Positions 1-8,960 of a stretch of DNA of 64,000 bases are shown here, piece after piece (the stretch's first letter is position 1; every line of letters starts with the position of its first letter). The DNA lies in NCBI GenBank assembly GCA_023407175.1, contig JAEYMU010000048.1, positions 1-64,000 on the forward strand, read 5' to 3'. The DNA comes from Bacillota bacterium (lineage in GTDB: Bacteria; Bacillota_A; Clostridia; Lachnospirales; Lachnospiraceae). A program made the position numbers and the translations under genes. Under the pieces are notes generated by a model that worked only from the letters and a program-made list of their open reading frames with translations, searched no databases and was not told where the DNA came from.

Positions 1-92
1 CTATCCTTTTCATTGCCATTAAAGCAATAGTCCATAATTTCGTCCAAACCTTCGCTAATAGACCAAAAGTCTAATTTTTTGAATATTGCCAC
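1..92 (-). CDS. Partial hypothetical phage protein (N-terminus only)
   Basis: The reading frame opens with GTG at 92, preceded by AAAGGAG at a good distance, and runs off the left edge of the window. The visible protein begins MAIFKKLDFWSISEGLDEI and is not recognised. It starts 2 bp after the stop of the 674-residue phage gene upstream on the same strand, so the two are probably translated as one unit. Confidence 0.6.
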   Translation of the reverse strand, partial: MAIFKKLDFWSISEGLDEIMDYCFNGNEKD

Positions 93-94
93 AA

Positions 95-2119
95 TCAGGC
101 TCCTTTCTTCTGAAAATCCTTCAGGTATTCAACAATCTCAGTTATGCTGGTGGTGGAGTGCTCATATCGCTGTTCATAAGGGGTTTTGATCCATCGACTG
201 GTTTTCTGCTTCACGCATAAGTGATAATTCGCCTGATCAAATTCTTCGTTCCTGTTCCAATATCGAATCAAGCCCTTATATTCTTCTACTACAAGCCTAT
301 CGCCGTTTTCAAAATCATATTTATAATAATGGCAGTCGATATGCTCATCATAATACCACTCACCCCAGGCCTTATAATTCTCCGCCCACTCTTTGCGCTG
401 ATCATTGTTCTTCAGCATCGGCAACCCCGGCTGTACTTGTTTAGGCTCTTCGGATACCGGTGGCCTCTGCATTTCTCTGGCAAGCATCGTCAAGGCATCA
501 ACATACATCTTCTGTTTTTTGATAAGATTATCTGGCATACCGGCGGCAGAATACTCTTTCAGGTTAGTCATGTGATCCTGTAATAATGATTCTACATGGC
601 CGTCATGGTACTTACTCGGATCTGTCTGGACAATATCAGCCTCTACGGTTTCGATCTGTTCGGACTCTGGATCATGTCCTTGCAATTCAGGATAATAATC
701 ATCGCCCTCTGGATAAATAACATCTTCCTGCTTATCAGTAACAGATTCAGCTGTTTCAATAACACTTTTCTCCACATCGTTCACGGTTTCGGGCTGATTA
801 TCCACAATTTCAGGCCGATTGTTCACGGTTTCCGGTTTTTTATTTGGTCTGGGCTCGTCATATACAGAGGCAAACGGATTATAAAGCTTCATGACCTCTT
901 CAACCAAGCGACCATATTTCAGATGTATATTTTCATCACTTACCCGAAAGTCCATTCCTCCTGCAAAGTTGTGAAAGTCAAACTCCCAATCTGAACAACC
1001 TATGTTATGGGCCCCATACGGAGATATATATTGCTGGAACTCTTTTGCTATCTCACCTCGGACTTTTGACTTCCGACACATCAGCATAAGCTTGGCAAGA
1101 TCTGTCGGATAGCGGTCAAAGTACTGTTTAACAAACCAGGCTTCATTATGCTGCTCTTCAGTAACAAGTGCATTCTCATCCGATTTATCGCAGCTATCAC
1201 AATCTGCTTCGACATGCGCCGGCTCCTGAATCTCTTCCTGATCGGCAATCCCTGCCCTTATCTTCTCGCTGGTCAGCCAGTCCTTCCAGCAGCTGATACA
1301 ATCCTTGCAAGGCCCGTTTTTCTTACGGTCATAATAATCTTCCGTCCAGTTACGCCTACAGCTGGCCTGATCGGGCGGGCAGCCACCTTTTTCCTCAAAC
1401 TCTCTTGCCAGGCTGTCCAGGCTCCGGGTAAAATCAATGACAAGATTATGGGCCTTTGGTTTCGCATTTACTGGTGCAGCTGATTCCGGTTCGAGTTTCG
1501 ACGTCGAAACTTTTTCCGGGTTTTTGATTTCCCGGATTTGTGCAACTGTAGTTCCGATCGCTACCTGCTCCTGTTGATTCTCATCAAGGTAAATGATTTC
1601 CTCCAGTTTAGCTATGCTAAATTCCTTCCACCTATCCTCCAGGACAGGGGAGTTACCGTTAATCGATAAGTCCTCAATAATTTTGATCAGCCTGGAAGCT
1701 CTCTGCTTCTTGATTCCGAACTCACCAAACGCATAATCCTGAATACAGCTGTAGCCGTCCTGCTTGTAAAATTCCTTATCCCTGGCCTGCTTCAGGACAA
1801 AGCCGGTAGATATCCAGCTGTCACACATTCGATTGATGTTATTCCTGATAATGTTCTTTGCCTGCTCATTAGAGCCGATCTCATATCCGACCCATAGAGT
1901 ACGCCTGTCAACAACCTCTTGCAATTCTTCACTCACTTTGGGCACCTCCTTTGCCTTAAAATCTTTACATTTCGCACCCGGAATAAATATCTTATATTTT
2001 CCGTTGTTTTTATGGCAGTATCCGTATAAATCTCCACTATCGATACCGTCGGTATAGTATTCCGGCTTATCAAGTATTTCAGAATACTGGCATGTATAAC
2101 AGCTATTTAGGCCAGACAC
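95..2119 (-). CDS. Large hypothetical phage early protein, cysteine-rich
   Basis: A 674-residue protein I do not recognise to a named family. The N-terminus has a cysteine cluster (CYTCQ around residue 8, a second CxH near 35), the middle has further Cys pairs around residues 248-278 (CPPDQASC, CKDCISC) that could bind a metal, and residues about 435-500 are acidic and low-complexity. Residues about 70-200 are helical and resemble the DNA-binding middle of ParB-like or Rha-like phage regulators, which is only a guess. The gene overlaps the upstream VRR-NUC gene by 13 bp, so it belongs to the same early operon. The C-terminal 100 residues are rich in Trp and Tyr and look like a separate domain. 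Confidence 0.7.
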   Translation of the reverse strand: MSGLNSCYTCQYSEILDKPEYYTDGIDSGDLYGYCHKNNGKYKIFIPGAKCKDFKAKEVPKVSEELQEVVDRRTLWVGYEIGSNEQAKNIIRNNINRMCDSWISTGFVLKQARDKEFYKQDGYSCIQDYAFGEFGIKKQRASRLIKIIEDLSINGNSPVLEDRWKEFSIAKLEEIIYLDENQQEQVAIGTTVAQIREIKNPEKVSTSKLEPESAAPVNAKPKAHNLVIDFTRSLDSLAREFEEKGGCPPDQASCRRNWTEDYYDRKKNGPCKDCISCWKDWLTSEKIRAGIADQEEIQEPAHVEADCDSCDKSDENALVTEEQHNEAWFVKQYFDRYPTDLAKLMLMCRKSKVRGEIAKEFQQYISPYGAHNIGCSDWEFDFHNFAGGMDFRVSDENIHLKYGRLVEEVMKLYNPFASVYDEPRPNKKPETVNNRPEIVDNQPETVNDVEKSVIETAESVTDKQEDVIYPEGDDYYPELQGHDPESEQIETVEADIVQTDPSKYHDGHVESLLQDHMTNLKEYSAAGMPDNLIKKQKMYVDALTMLAREMQRPPVSEEPKQVQPGLPMLKNNDQRKEWAENYKAWGEWYYDEHIDCHYYKYDFENGDRLVVEEYKGLIRYWNRNEEFDQANYHLCVKQKTSRWIKTPYEQRYEHSTTSITEIVEYLKDFQKKGA

Positions 2120-2412
2120 TTAAATTCCTCCTTCAGCTCCCTTACAAACTCCTTGGCTGAATCCATCCCGTATATCACCCGGAAGTCGCAGCCCATTTCC
2201 CGGAATTGTTCACGTTGCCATACCTGTACCCCAGATAACTTTCCAATGATCCGCTTCAATTCCATGAAATATACCTTGTCGCCAGGGAAGAGATATATCC
2301 GATCAGGCACACCAGGATTATCAGGACTGATGAATTTATACGACTTGCCGCCGAGCTTTTTAATCTGGCTGGTTAGCCAGTCCTCAATCTCACTTTCTAA
2401 CATGGCCTCCAC
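2107..2412 (-). CDS. VRR-NUC domain nuclease
   Basis: A 101-residue protein that fits the stand-alone phage VRR-NUC family (PD-(D/E)XK superfamily, structure-specific nucleases acting on branched or replicating DNA). The catalytic pattern is visible: PDRIYLF supplies the acidic residue after a conserved Pro, and MELKR supplies the ExK pair about 17 residues later, followed by a Gln-rich helix (VQVWQREQF). The length matches phage versions. It lies directly downstream of the presumed origin (2422-2716) and overlaps the next gene by 13 bp. This pairing with a DUF927 ATPase is common in Clostridia prophages. Confidence 0.85.
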   Translation of the reverse strand: MEAMLESEIEDWLTSQIKKLGGKSYKFISPDNPGVPDRIYLFPGDKVYFMELKRIIGKLSGVQVWQREQFREMGCDFRVIYGMDSAKEFVRELKEEFKCLA

Positions 2413-2421
2413 CTCTATCCA

Positions 2422-2716
2422 GTTACACTGGTTACATTTTTTAAGAAAAGTTACAATAATGTGTAACCGCTACAAGCCAGTGTTTTCAATGCTTTGCGGT
2501 CACGGTTACAAAGTTACAAGATTTTTTGTATCTTCTTACGCGTGAGTAAATATATTTTTTTAAATTTCATTTTTTTATTTACTTATATTAAAAGGTCTAT
2601 TTTTCAGTGTAACTTTGTAACCGGACTATAAAAAATCGCTACAGCCATTGAAAACAGGGCATTCCAGCAAATTATATTTTTGTAACCGGCACCTGAAAAA
2701 TTGTAACTTTTGTAAC
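2422..2716. repeat. Iteron cluster with AT-rich core, candidate replication origin
   Basis: Eleven copies of GTTACA or its complement TGTAAC lie in 295 bp with no gene. GTTACA occurs at 2422, 2431, 2450, 2505 and 2513; TGTAAC at 2462, 2608, 2616, 2681, 2702 and 2711. The two clusters flank a nearly pure A/T stretch (about 2520-2600). A 12-bp stretch at about 2482 (gtgttttcaatg) recurs inverted at about 2646. Iterons plus an AT-rich unwinding region beside the helicase gene fit a phage origin; a dense repressor-site array is the alternative. Confidence 0.55.
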
Positions 2717-4603
2717 CTAGATAAATGGCAGCTCCTCCTGATCGGATAAATGATAAAACCCTTGTTCATCTGTTTCTGACCCAGAGACCTGCTCTTCCGG
2801 CTCTGGATCATCCATTTTCAGGAATACGCACCTGGCAGATTTTCCGGCCAGTTTCTTAACCTTCGTATCAACACCGTACTTTAACAGACTGTTACGGTCC
2901 GCCCATGTAAGAAATGACTTCCCGGAAAAATTGCCGCGGTCGCACATTGTCTTAAAGATGTTGTTGTGTATTACCGCATACCCGTCTTCGATGCAGCCCC
3001 ATATATCGCCCCGATAGCTGCCATAGATATCAGGAGTGAAATTATTTCGATGGACCGCTATATCGGACATGATGAAGTTATATGCCCTCTCTTCTTCTGA
3101 TACATCGTCCTTGCTCTTAAGCATTTCGAAACACATATCAAAATCCAGGTATTCTCCATCTTCAAAAATACGTTCCGTAGCAATTTTGTCGGCCGTCAAT
3201 AGAATACTCATGGGAAGGATTTGCTTGTCTTCCTTCTCAATACCTTCCGCCCTTGCCTTGGCATAGATCTGATCCTGAAATTCCTTACGAATTGATTTCA
3301 ATTCCTTTTGGTCCATATCGCTTATGATTTCGATGAATTCCCTGCCGGCATAACCGTAATGCTCCTTAACCGTACTAACAACCGCAGCGGATTCCGTTAT
3401 GTCCCCGAAGATATTTCCATCAGCTGATTCAAACTCAATGATGCGGTTAATTGCTCCTCCTTGCATCGTGTCACTGATTAGGGACCGCTCCGAGTTGGTC
3501 AGTATGATGTTTTTCCAATATCGCTGTCGTTGAAGGCCTATGTTGGTATTGGACCGTTCTTTTCCTCCTCCGGAGCACAAGCTATAAACATATCCAGAGA
3601 AATCATCCTTAAGCTTTTTCTGGATTTCCGAGAAGTCATCTATAGCAAGAGGCAGGTGATTCAAGAAATCAAGCCGTGCCTCCAGAGCAATTTCATTCGC
3701 CTTGGATTTTATCCAGTATCTCCCTTCCGCCGGATCAGCCCAGACGGACGTTGCAATCATAAGGGTAACCGTCTTTCCTTTTCCAGTTCTGCCGTAATTA
3801 TTGATAATGAATGGCAGTGCATCGAATTTATGTAACAGAGGACTCGCAAGGGAGCCCGCCAGATATAATTTAGGTTCAATCCTGCCAGATTTACGGATAG
3901 ACTTCATAAGCTCCAACCACTTTATATATGATCCTGATTGCCGGATGTTTTTAAAGACACCGGAAAGCGCATCATCATTGTCAAAAATCACACTGTCATC
4001 GTAGGGAATGAAGCCTTTATTTAACCATCCGAGCTTTGAAGTTGAAATTTGTTCCGGTATCTGGTTGTCATTCATACTCTCGATATCTGCCAAGTATTGA
4101 ACGAGAGCCCTCGCATTTTCAGAAGTAACCCTAATTCCGTGTTTGGAAAGACTAACTATTCTGTTATTACTTGATACGGTTTCCTTATCAACAATAACCT
4201 CTTTCCACCGGCTACGAACCTTAAAGGCAAGAACTAGTTTTACATATCCAGTCTCGGCATTGATCAATAATTTAACCGGAAGGATCGGATGACTGCATGC
4301 GGTCTTGACTCCAAATTGAGTAAGAATTCTTACACCATCTTCATCTGCAATCCACCCTCCGGAAAATAACTGCTGATAACTGCCTTCAAAATGGGTAAGC
4401 CCATTTTGATCAATCTGGCTTAGAGCCTTCTGAACTCCCTGTTTATCGAATTTTGCTTTTTCCTTTTTATATGCTGCTACGAGTTTTGAAAATTTAGTTT
4501 TAACCTTAAGTTCATCAGCCCGATCCATAAGTGATAAAAGTAATCTTGCTTTAAAAATTTCATCCTGCTCTTCCATGACCTCGCATAATAATTCATCACT
4601 CAA
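2717..4603 (-). CDS. DUF927 family phage ATPase (helicase/primase type)
   Basis: A 628-residue protein matching the DUF927 group of phage replication ATPases. A P-loop is seen near residue 265 (GRTGKGKT) and a Walker B-like strand at LPLAIDDFSE near 315. The preceding LGWLNKGFIPYDDS stretch is typical of the family. It probably drives DNA unwinding at the adjacent iteron region together with the CHC2 zinc-finger protein encoded just upstream. The start is uncertain: TTG at 4603 has no clear ribosome site, whereas an in-frame CTG at 4639 follows GAGGTG by 6 nt and would add 12 residues. No in-frame ATG lies between them. Confidence 0.85.
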   Translation of the reverse strand: MSDELLCEVMEEQDEIFKARLLLSLMDRADELKVKTKFSKLVAAYKKEKAKFDKQGVQKALSQIDQNGLTHFEGSYQQLFSGGWIADEDGVRILTQFGVKTACSHPILPVKLLINAETGYVKLVLAFKVRSRWKEVIVDKETVSSNNRIVSLSKHGIRVTSENARALVQYLADIESMNDNQIPEQISTSKLGWLNKGFIPYDDSVIFDNDDALSGVFKNIRQSGSYIKWLELMKSIRKSGRIEPKLYLAGSLASPLLHKFDALPFIINNYGRTGKGKTVTLMIATSVWADPAEGRYWIKSKANEIALEARLDFLNHLPLAIDDFSEIQKKLKDDFSGYVYSLCSGGGKERSNTNIGLQRQRYWKNIILTNSERSLISDTMQGGAINRIIEFESADGNIFGDITESAAVVSTVKEHYGYAGREFIEIISDMDQKELKSIRKEFQDQIYAKARAEGIEKEDKQILPMSILLTADKIATERIFEDGEYLDFDMCFEMLKSKDDVSEEERAYNFIMSDIAVHRNNFTPDIYGSYRGDIWGCIEDGYAVIHNNIFKTMCDRGNFSGKSFLTWADRNSLLKYGVDTKVKKLAGKSARCVFLKMDDPEPEEQVSGSETDEQGFYHLSDQEELPFI

Positions 4604-4644
4604 TATAGTTTCAGCAGTTAAATCATTTAATGGTTGCAGTTATC

Positions 4645-5157
4645 TCACCTCTTTTCCGTCCGTAGCATCATGCATTCCAGATGATATATTTCGAGCATTA
4701 ATTGATTCTGACAATAACACCATAAATCTGAAAATGGCTCTGATATTCTAATCAGCTCTCTGTATGCTGTTATAAAAGCATTTATCCGCCTTAATTCGGA
4801 TTTCTCGGCTTTAGTCCTGGTAACGATAATGTCCCTTTGTTTAATAGCTGATTTTGCTTTACGAATTGCTGTAAAAGAAGGGTTTTCAGTTCCACCAAGA
4901 AGCGTGAATGCAGTCCAAAAGTCGCAATTATTGAAATGCATGGTTATATCGAATATGTCGAAGCTGCGACCGCAGACAAAACAGTGACAACCGGTTCTAA
5001 ATACCTTCATGTTGAAATCTTTTCCGCTATGGCACCACCCCCGGCATCGATTATGTCTGGTCGATACTCCATATTGCGATAACACTTCATAGGCCGAAAT
5101 CGTACTAATCAGCAGCTGCTTTCTTTCTTCGATTTCTTCCTTAGTCAATGCAACCAC
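4645..5157 (-). CDS. CHC2 zinc-finger primase-like protein (zinc domain only)
   Basis: A 170-residue protein carrying the DnaG-type zinc-binding domain: CRGWCHSGKDF near residue 40 and CHCFVCGRSFDIFD near residue 57 give the Cys/His ligands, followed by the usual ...FWTAFTLLGG. The catalytic TOPRIM domain of full primases is absent, so it is likely a template-recognition subunit working with the DUF927 ATPase encoded next. It overlaps the ERCC4 nuclease gene by 17 bp. The start is ambiguous: GTG at 5157 or the nearby TTG at 5148. Confidence 0.8.
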   Translation of the reverse strand: MVALTKEEIEERKQLLISTISAYEVLSQYGVSTRHNRCRGWCHSGKDFNMKVFRTGCHCFVCGRSFDIFDITMHFNNCDFWTAFTLLGGTENPSFTAIRKAKSAIKQRDIIVTRTKAEKSELRRINAFITAYRELIRISEPFSDLWCYCQNQLMLEIYHLECMMLRTEKR

Positions 5158-5689
5158 CGCCTAACAATTCAATGATCCGCTTGCCAGTATGCAGCTTATC
5201 GCAGAAATGAAATTCACAACCATACTTCTGTTCCATGGTACGCATAATCTTGGATAAGGTTTCACCGGTCATAGCCTTTGTGCTTGCTGTATCCCAGTGA
5301 CCGGGAATCCAATACTCATTTTCTCCTGTACCTACACATCGATCTGGTATCCAACTTCTTTTACGCCCCCTGGGATTTTGCCAACCGGCGACATCATCTA
5401 TAGATCTGATCTGATTGCTATGCTCAATCAGGATAATAAGCTTTATGCCGTTTCCCTTCGCCCTAATCAGCTCATTTCGAAACCGATCATGGTTCTGGCA
5501 GACATTCGCGCATATTTCGGTTAAATTTTGTTTGCGATCGATAATTAATCTGGGGTTATCCAGGGACATATAGTCCCCGGTCCATAGCTTTGAAATGTAA
5601 TGTCTAACCCCTTGACGATCAAACTCGTCAACGATTTTCTGTATAGCTCTCGCCTTCTCCCGGCTGTCGATTTGTATATCCATAGGCAT
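5141..5689 (-). CDS. ERCC4-domain phage nuclease
   Basis: A 182-residue XPF/ERCC4-type nuclease. The motif DSREK lies at residues 7-11, GDYM near 44 and IDRKQNLTE near 55, which together form the conserved D-(x)n-GDY-(x)n-ERK-type active site, here with IDRK. Members cut branched DNA in recombination and repair. The gene follows ssb by 4 bp and overlaps the CHC2 gene, consistent with one recombination/replication operon. Confidence 0.85.
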   Translation of the reverse strand: MPMDIQIDSREKARAIQKIVDEFDRQGVRHYISKLWTGDYMSLDNPRLIIDRKQNLTEICANVCQNHDRFRNELIRAKGNGIKLIILIEHSNQIRSIDDVAGWQNPRGRKRSWIPDRCVGTGENEYWIPGHWDTASTKAMTGETLSKIMRTMEQKYGCEFHFCDKLHTGKRIIELLGGGCID

Positions 5690-5693
5690 TCAC

Positions 5694-6098
5694 CTAATTA
5701 AAGGGTAATTCTTCATCAATGCCGTCCGGAATATTCATAAATCCATCACCATATGGAGAAGGTTCATACTGATGCGTCCCGGACGATTTGCTCTCGGCAA
5801 ACTCCACATTTTCAATTACCACATCTGTTGTATAAACTTTTACTCCATCCTTATTCGTGTAGGAACCGGTCTGAATTCGACCATCAGCTGCAATCTTTGA
5901 TCCTTGCTTGAAATACCTCTCGATGAATTCAGCAGTCTTTCCAAAGGCAATACAGCTGATAAAATCTGCTGTCTGCCCGCCTTCTTGTTTATACCTGCGG
6001 TCAACCGCAAGAGTGAGCCGAGCGATTGACGTTCCCCCATCGGTATATCTGACTTCCGGATCTCTGGTAAGCCGGCCTATCAATATGGCTTTATTCAT
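5694..6098 (-). CDS. ssb: Single-stranded DNA-binding protein
   Basis: A 134-residue OB-fold SSB. The N-terminus MNKAILIGRLTRDPEVRYT is the classic family opening, FISCIAFGKTAEFIERYFKQ is the conserved mid-domain, and the acidic tail ends DEELPFN, close to the partner-binding tip DDDIPF. It coats ssDNA for the ERF annealing protein and the replication proteins. It overlaps the upstream gene by 8 bp. This is the phage copy; the host should carry its own between rpsF and rpsR. Confidence 0.95.
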   Translation of the reverse strand: MNKAILIGRLTRDPEVRYTDGGTSIARLTLAVDRRYKQEGGQTADFISCIAFGKTAEFIERYFKQGSKIAADGRIQTGSYTNKDGVKVYTTDVVIENVEFAESKSSGTHQYEPSPYGDGFMNIPDGIDEELPFN

Positions 6099-6363
6099 AT
6101 GGCAATTCCCCGCTTTCTGTATTTTCCGGAACAGGAGCTATTCCAATAATGGTTTTGACCTTATTTCTAAATGTTTCAATCTCGTCCTCCGGAACATCAA
6201 TCTGGGTAACCATGCCCTTGTTGTAAGGCGTCCCTTCGGGCTGCGGTACCGGATGGGGAAGCTCGACAATATCTCCAGCCTTTACATCTATCGCTGACCA
6301 GTATGTGTAGTCTCTTCCTGCTGGCATGCCGAATCTAAAAAACTTTACCTTGATTAACTTCAT
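6091..6363 (-). CDS. Hypothetical phage protein between ERF and SSB
   Basis: A 90-residue protein of unknown function beginning MKLIKVKFFRFGMPAGRDYT. It looks like a compact beta-rich domain (DVKAGDIVELPHPVP suggests an SH3-like or small barrel fold) with an acidic C-terminus. It overlaps ERF by 4 bp and SSB by 8 bp, so its translation is coupled to both. The position suggests a helper in recombination, but nothing in the sequence proves this. Confidence 0.75.
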   Translation of the reverse strand: MKLIKVKFFRFGMPAGRDYTYWSAIDVKAGDIVELPHPVPQPEGTPYNKGMVTQIDVPEDEIETFRNKVKTIIGIAPVPENTESGELPYE

Positions 6364-7115
6364 TTACCCTCCTTGTTGGGTGTCTTTTTTAAGGCATTCA
6401 TAGCCTTAATAAATATACCCTCTGTACAATCTTCCAATTTTTCCAACCCGTACCTTGAACAAATCGATTCCTCTCTCACGCCAGTCCGGACAAGCTCCTT
6501 TCGGATTGTAGAAACCTTGACATGATCTATGATATGGTTTGCCGCATCTGTCATCTGCGGCTCGGTAGGCATCGGGGCCGGTGGCGGGGAAGCTGCTGGC
6601 GCTGCATTCTTAGCCCCTGCATCTGCTGCCTGTTTCTGTTGCTTATTTCTCTGTGGCTTTTGCTGCTCGCCATTCTTAGGAGCCGGTTCATGGCATTCTG
6701 CATCCGGATCCAGCATTTCCTCGGTCGGAATACAAAACACCTGGAAGCAGGCGTATTTGTAGCCAATTGACATAGCCTTGTTTGTGGCCTTATCACCGCT
6801 ATCCATAGCTTCACCGATTACCTTTGCTGACACAAAACTACCGTCAACAGCATAAAACATAAAAACAATCTCCAATCGGGTATAAAACAGGACAGTACCA
6901 TTTTTATTTGTTCGCTCTTCTCTCGTTTCAGTCAATACATCCGGAACGATAAATACTTTATGCTTTATCAATGCTGGTTGCAGAGCATTCATAACGTCGT
7001 CGATTCCTCGATACATAAAACCCTGTTGTTGATTTTTTTTATCTTTTCCAATAGCTCCAATTTCAGCCATTACATTGCTGATAGCTTCATAGATTTTTCC
7101 GCTACTTCCCTCCAT
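6360..7115 (-). CDS. ERF family single-strand annealing recombinase
   Basis: A 251-residue ERF superfamily protein, the P22 Erf-type annealing recombinase. The signature KKNQQQGFMYRGIDDVMNAL lies near residues 25-44, followed by the family core (VLTETREERTNKNGTVLFYT and AMSIGYKYACFQVFCIPTEE). A Pro/Ala/Gln-rich linker (about 150-190) joins a C-terminal helical part. With SSB, VRR-NUC and ERCC4 nucleases it forms the phage recombination module. Start ATG at 7115 abuts the stop of the DUF1351 gene. Confidence 0.9.
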   Translation of the reverse strand: MEGSSGKIYEAISNVMAEIGAIGKDKKNQQQGFMYRGIDDVMNALQPALIKHKVFIVPDVLTETREERTNKNGTVLFYTRLEIVFMFYAVDGSFVSAKVIGEAMDSGDKATNKAMSIGYKYACFQVFCIPTEEMLDPDAECHEPAPKNGEQQKPQRNKQQKQAADAGAKNAAPAASPPPAPMPTEPQMTDAANHIIDHVKVSTIRKELVRTGVREESICSRYGLEKLEDCTEGIFIKAMNALKKTPNKEGK

Positions 7116-8116
7116 TAAACATCCTTCCTTTCAAATAAAAGGCCAATACTATTCAAATACATTTCGACCTGCTGCAACTCAAAAAGTGTACCGGCAACAG
7201 TAAATACCGCTTTGACATTTATGTCACCCGGAGCTACAAACGGATCATTATCCGCAATAAAGGGAGCTTCGAGATCTACGGGTGCTGCTGGCTCCTTAAT
7301 GCTCATTAATCTCTTTTCCGTAGCAAGCCTTTCCTCCTTGCGGATTATCCCCTCTGCTTCAGCAGCCTTCCGGTGTTCTTCCTCACGGATACGCTCCTCT
7401 TCCCTGACCCTGGCCCGCTCCTCATCACGAATACGCTGCCTTTCACGCTCCTGGGCAATCTCTTCCTCGCGGCGTTTCCGTTCCTCCTCCTGGGCGAGGA
7501 TCCGGCGTTTATTCTCCTCATATGTATTAATTAGGGAAACAGCCTTCGCAAGATTCAGGTCAACCCAGTATCCATTCAGCGCATCCTGCTGCTTATCTGA
7601 CTTCATGGAGCTGATTACGGAAACCTCACTCCGGATTTTATCTAATCTGGCAGAAATGTCTTCACGAATGGATTTCATGGAAGTAGCTGTATTTTCCCAC
7701 TTGCCATCATAAATTTGATCAAGTGAAATGTTCTCCTCCAGCTCATTAACGTATCCCGTGAAGATTTTTTTGATTTCAGCAACCTTTAATAACCGCTGCT
7801 TGTCCTCAAATTCCTTTACCTGGCTATCAATTATTTTGATCGGTTCGTTGATAATTTCAGCAAGTTCGTTGGCTTGCCTGTTGAATTCATCATATGGAGC
7901 CAGGCAAAAATTACGTACCTCTGACTTCTTATCAGTAATGGATTTTTGTATCTTTCGAAGAGTCGCAACATCCTTTTTGCGTTCGGCCTTATTCTCTTCC
8001 GAGACTTCCAGCTCCTTATAAATCTGCATTTGTGTAGCCAAAGCTTTTTTAACATTTTCAAAGTTTGTAGAAATAGAACCCGGCTTCAAATCTACGGATA
8101 TCTGTAATTCATTCAT
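7115..8116 (-). CDS. DUF1351 family phage protein, coiled coil
   Basis: A 333-residue protein of the DUF1351 family, found next to ERF or RecT genes in Gram-positive phages. The N-terminal part (NELQISVDLKPGSISTNFEN) and the central KDVATLRKIQKSITDKKSEV match the family; residues about 210-265 are a strongly charged EER/RRE coiled coil. The function is unknown, presumably in recombination. ATG at 8116 is preferred over an upstream ORF start because it sits after GGGGGA and overlaps the stop of the small gene upstream. Confidence 0.85.
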   Translation of the reverse strand: MNELQISVDLKPGSISTNFENVKKALATQMQIYKELEVSEENKAERKKDVATLRKIQKSITDKKSEVRNFCLAPYDEFNRQANELAEIINEPIKIIDSQVKEFEDKQRLLKVAEIKKIFTGYVNELEENISLDQIYDGKWENTATSMKSIREDISARLDKIRSEVSVISSMKSDKQQDALNGYWVDLNLAKAVSLINTYEENKRRILAQEEERKRREEEIAQERERQRIRDEERARVREEERIREEEHRKAAEAEGIIRKEERLATEKRLMSIKEPAAPVDLEAPFIADNDPFVAPGDINVKAVFTVAGTLFELQQVEMYLNSIGLLFERKDV

Positions 8117-8255
8117 TCTCTTTTTCCCCCTTACCATACAAATCTTCATGCGTCCCATAGTCATTCGGAACGGTAATCAGAGGAAGATCACAATCGCAGG
8201 GCTCACCTGGATCAAGTGTTGCTCCGCATTCAGGACAAATGCTGTAATATGCCAT
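8109..8255 (-). CDS. Small zinc-ribbon-like phage protein
   Basis: A 48-residue ORF. It begins MAYYSICPECGATLDPGEPC and has CPEC plus CDCD, a likely small zinc-binding knuckle. The start follows GGAGGGATAGCCT, and the gene overlaps the DUF1351 start by 8 bp. Such small cysteine proteins are common in Clostridia prophage early operons; the function is unknown. Confidence 0.75.
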   Translation of the reverse strand: MAYYSICPECGATLDPGEPCDCDLPLITVPNDYGTHEDLYGKGEKENE

Positions 8256-8258
8256 AGG

Positions 8259-8597
8259 CTATCCCTCCGCCTGCATCTTAACCGCAAAAGCAATGCCGGC
8301 AATGAAATCCGTATTTCGGACCTTACCCTTTACCTTGCCAAAATATCGCTCCTGGATCTCCGGCGCTACATATGCAGCTGAAGCTTCCGCACCATGCCGG
8401 ATGCAGCGTTCTGCCCTCTGGGCGGTCGTATCGTGCGCTTTTGCGACGGTATCATACAGGCCTCCTCCTTTGGTCATGTTATCAAGTATCGTTTCATCTT
8501 CAATGACAGACATTACCGCTGTTTTTATGTATCGAAATCCCAGATTACCCATAGGGACGCAAAGCTCCTTGAGAGCTTCCATAATTTTATTTTCCAT
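8259..8597 (-). CDS. Spo0A C-terminal-domain-like phage protein
   Basis: A 112-residue protein matching the DNA-binding C-terminal domain of Spo0A without a receiver domain. The helix-turn-helix region includes GFRYIKTAVMSVIED and TTAQRAERCIRHGAEAS, typical of the sigma-interacting and recognition helices. Stand-alone versions are frequent in Clostridia phages and could tie phage genes to, or interfere with, host sporulation control. It starts after a good GGAGGT site. Confidence 0.85.
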   Translation of the reverse strand: MENKIMEALKELCVPMGNLGFRYIKTAVMSVIEDETILDNMTKGGGLYDTVAKAHDTTAQRAERCIRHGAEASAAYVAPEIQERYFGKVKGKVRNTDFIAGIAFAVKMQAEG

Positions 8598-8658
8598 GAT
8601 TGACCTCCATTAATTCCGGTGATATAATCACCTTAGATAGTTTTTGTTTTGGGCTCAT

Positions 8659-8946
8659 TCAGATTTTGCGGATCTGGTGAGCCTTTTTCTCTTTCTGTAG
8701 CTCCAGAATCTTCTTTTCCACCCGCTCAATATCCTCGCCGACCATGTTCTGCGGGTCGAGCAGTCCGAGACCGTTCAAAGCCTGATAGAAGCCACGGGCG
8801 ATATTAAGTACCCGGTATGCATCGATAAGCTCTGCTTGCGTACTTCTGGTATTTGCCGAATTTGCTGCACCCAGATACCGGTGCATACGTTTGTCCTGGA
8901 TTACCACAGCCTCCTTCGGAACGGTATAAAGTATCTCGTTTGGCAT
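8659..8946 (-). CDS. Hypothetical phage protein
   Basis: A 95-residue protein starting MPNEILYTVPKEAVVIQDKR with GGAGGA upstream. It is largely helical with a charged C-terminal coiled coil (VEKKILELQKEKKAHQIRK). I do not recognise the family. It is part of the early operon, 62 bp from the Spo0A-like gene; a short hairpin (about 8618-8632, GGTGAT/ATCACC) lies between them. Confidence 0.65.
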   Translation of the reverse strand: MPNEILYTVPKEAVVIQDKRMHRYLGAANSANTRSTQAELIDAYRVLNIARGFYQALNGLGLLDPQNMVGEDIERVEKKILELQKEKKAHQIRKI

Positions 8947-8960
8947 GTGCCTCCTCCTTC

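Noticed and set aside
2626..2811. Minus-strand frame across the origin region
   Set aside because: It overlaps the 3' end of the DUF927 gene and the iterons, and has no ribosome site.
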